A stretch of 64,000 nucleotides of DNA from Sagittula stellata E-37. GTDB lineage: Bacteria; Pseudomonadota; Alphaproteobacteria; Rhodobacterales; Rhodobacteraceae. Positions 63,104-64,000 of the stretch are shown in pieces. The notes under the pieces were generated by a model. The model was not told the DNA's origin, searched no databases, and was given only the letters and a program-made list of their open reading frames with translations. Position 1 is the stretch's first letter, and every line of letters starts with the position of its first letter. The stretch spans positions 434,001-498,000 of the forward strand of contig NZ_CP155729.1 in assembly GCF_039724765.1 (NCBI RefSeq). The letters are read 5' to 3'. The position numbers and the translations under genes were made by a program.

Positions 63104-63934
63104 ATGCGGGCGGCGGTGATCCTCCCCGCGAGCAACGAGGCGGCGCTGATCGGCGACTGCCTTTCGGCGCTTGTCGCGTCCGACTGGGACGGTCCGGGCG
63201 GCGTGTCGGTCGTGGTGGTGGCGAACGGCTGCACGGACCGGACGGCGGAACGGGCGCGCGACTTTGCCGGGGCCTTCGCCGCGAAGGACTGGCGGCTGAC
63301 GGTGCTGGAGCTGTCGGAGGGTGGCAAGCTGGGCGCGCTCAACGCGGGCGACGCGGCGACGCGGGCGCCGGTGCGGCTGTACCTCGACGCCGACGTGACG
63401 GTGGGGCCGGGCGTGGTGCAGCAGGTGGTGGAGGCGCTGGAGGTCGATGCCCCGCGCTATGCCAGCGGCCGGCTGCAGATCGCGGCGGAGGGTGCGGTGT
63501 CGCGTGCCTACGCCCGGATCTGGCGCCAGATGCCTTTCATGGCGGCTGGCGTGCCGGGATGTGGTCTTTTTGCGGTCAACGCCGCGGGACGCGCACGCTG
63601 GAGGACCTTTCCGGACATCATTTCCGATGACACCTTCGTGCGGTTGAACTTCACTCCGGAGGAGCGGGTGGGCGTCGATGCCGCCTACCGCTGGCCTATC
63701 GCCGAGGGTTTTTCCCGGCTCGTGCGTGTAAGACGCAGGCAGGATGCCGGCGTCGAGGAGATCGAGCGGATGTACCCGCACTTGCTGAAGAACGACGACA
63801 AGGTGCCGCTGGGAACGGGCGACCGGGTGCGCTTGGCGCTGCGCGACCCGCTGGGCTTTGGCGTCTACGCCGGTGTGGCGCTGGCGGTGAAGGCCACGCG
63901 CGGGCGGCAGAGCGGCTGGAGTCGCGGGCGATGA
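63104..63934 (+). CDS. GT2-family glycosyltransferase
   Basis: A 276-residue GT-A enzyme. VILPASNEAALIGDCLSAL holds the nucleotide site, VRLYLDADVTVG the DXD metal site, and DIISDDTFVRLNFTPEER an ED-type catalytic motif. No membrane helices, so a soluble or peripheral enzyme of polysaccharide assembly. Start ATG 63104 is preferred; GTG 63101 is adjacent. The stop overlaps the next ATG (ATGA). Confidence 0.87.
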   Translation: MRAAVILPASNEAALIGDCLSALVASDWDGPGGVSVVVVANGCTDRTAERARDFAGAFAAKDWRLTVLELSEGGKLGALNAGDAATRAPVRLYLDADVTVGPGVVQQVVEALEVDAPRYASGRLQIAAEGAVSRAYARIWRQMPFMAAGVPGCGLFAVNAAGRARWRTFPDIISDDTFVRLNFTPEERVGVDAAYRWPIAEGFSRLVRVRRRQDAGVEEIERMYPHLLKNDDKVPLGTGDRVRLALRDPLGFGVYAGVALAVKATRGRQSGWSRGR

Positions 63935-64000
63935 TCGCGCTGACAAAGCTGCGCGGCGGCTCGCTGGGTGCACGGGTCATGCGCTCTTCCCTGCTGACGG
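63931..64000 (+). CDS. 5' end of a probable polysaccharide flippase (truncated by window)
   Basis: An ATG at 63931, overlapping the GT2 stop, opens 23 codons to the window edge: MIALTKLRGG, then SLGARVMRSSLLT. Positive residues before a hydrophobic start and the gene context fit a Wzx-type flippase (lipopolysaccharide biosynthesis protein). Only the start is visible, so the family is a guess. Confidence 0.5.
   Translation, partial: MIALTKLRGGSLGARVMRSSLLT

Overview
The window is GC-rich, densely packed DNA from an alphaproteobacterium, most likely a marine-type Rhodobacteraceae (Roseobacter group). This rests on protein content and gene order: RegB/SenC/RegA redox control near ahcY, addB-addA-trxA, the gpsA-tsaD/hemD/mitofilin/HemY cluster, a Hint-domain protein and an Fe-S bacterial photolyase. 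There is no prophage, insertion sequence, CRISPR array or rRNA operon. One tRNA (Thr, CGT) is present. Many neighbouring genes overlap by 1-16 bases, so translational coupling is common.

Layout. 1-5.1 kb: pirin and WrbA-like genes, a CueR copper regulator with its own MerR-type promoter, and molybdate uptake genes modABC. 5.1-13.6 kb: an SDR coupled to a CryPro/PhrB photolyase; hslU and hslV separated by an opposite-strand trio (lipid kinase, metallophosphoesterase, VHL-beta-like secreted protein); ohr/ohrR with palindromic operators; two small membrane proteins. 13.6-24.2 kb (minus strand): trxA, addAB, murU, a TsaE-AmgK fusion and a PAS protein resembling DivL. 24.2-31.6 kb: regB, senC and regA, an envelope lipoprotein, GNAT and HD proteins, ahcY and a PanE-like reductase. 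31.6-37.2 kb: a hybrid histidine kinase with one degenerate receiver, an HD protein with mixed-valence di-iron oxygenase-like residues, and small conserved proteins. 37.2-43.3 kb: gpsA, tsaD, hemD, mitofilin, HemY and tRNA-Thr. 43.3-49.7 kb: malate synthase G, a phosphohexomutase, UDP-glucose dehydrogenase and an LpxR-like outer-membrane deacylase. 49.8-56.3 kb: Hint protein, SH3 protein, 2-hydroxyacid dehydrogenase, an LrgA-like segment running without a stop into gamma-glutamyltransferase, a lipoprotein and a PhnA-type protein. 56.3-58.4 kb: cupin and leuA behind a candidate leucine leader peptide. 58.5-64 kb: a large exported SGNH plus glycosidase-like protein and glycosyltransferases, running into a probable flippase gene cut by the window edge; this looks like the start of an exopolysaccharide locus.

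The most interesting unit is the DNA ahead of the cupin-leuA pair. On the minus strand a promoter ends 7 bases before the ATG of a 28-residue peptide whose last eight codons include five for leucine, one of them the rare CTA. Its RNA can form three perfect stems, one pairing the leucine codons with the ribosome-binding region of the cupin gene. This looks like a leaderless, leucine-sensing translational attenuator. Other points of note are the VHL-beta-like protein, the LrgA-GGT continuous reading frame, the SGNH/GH-A-like protein, the three OhrR-type palindromes and a dispersed hairpin-plus-tail element present twice at gene 3' ends.
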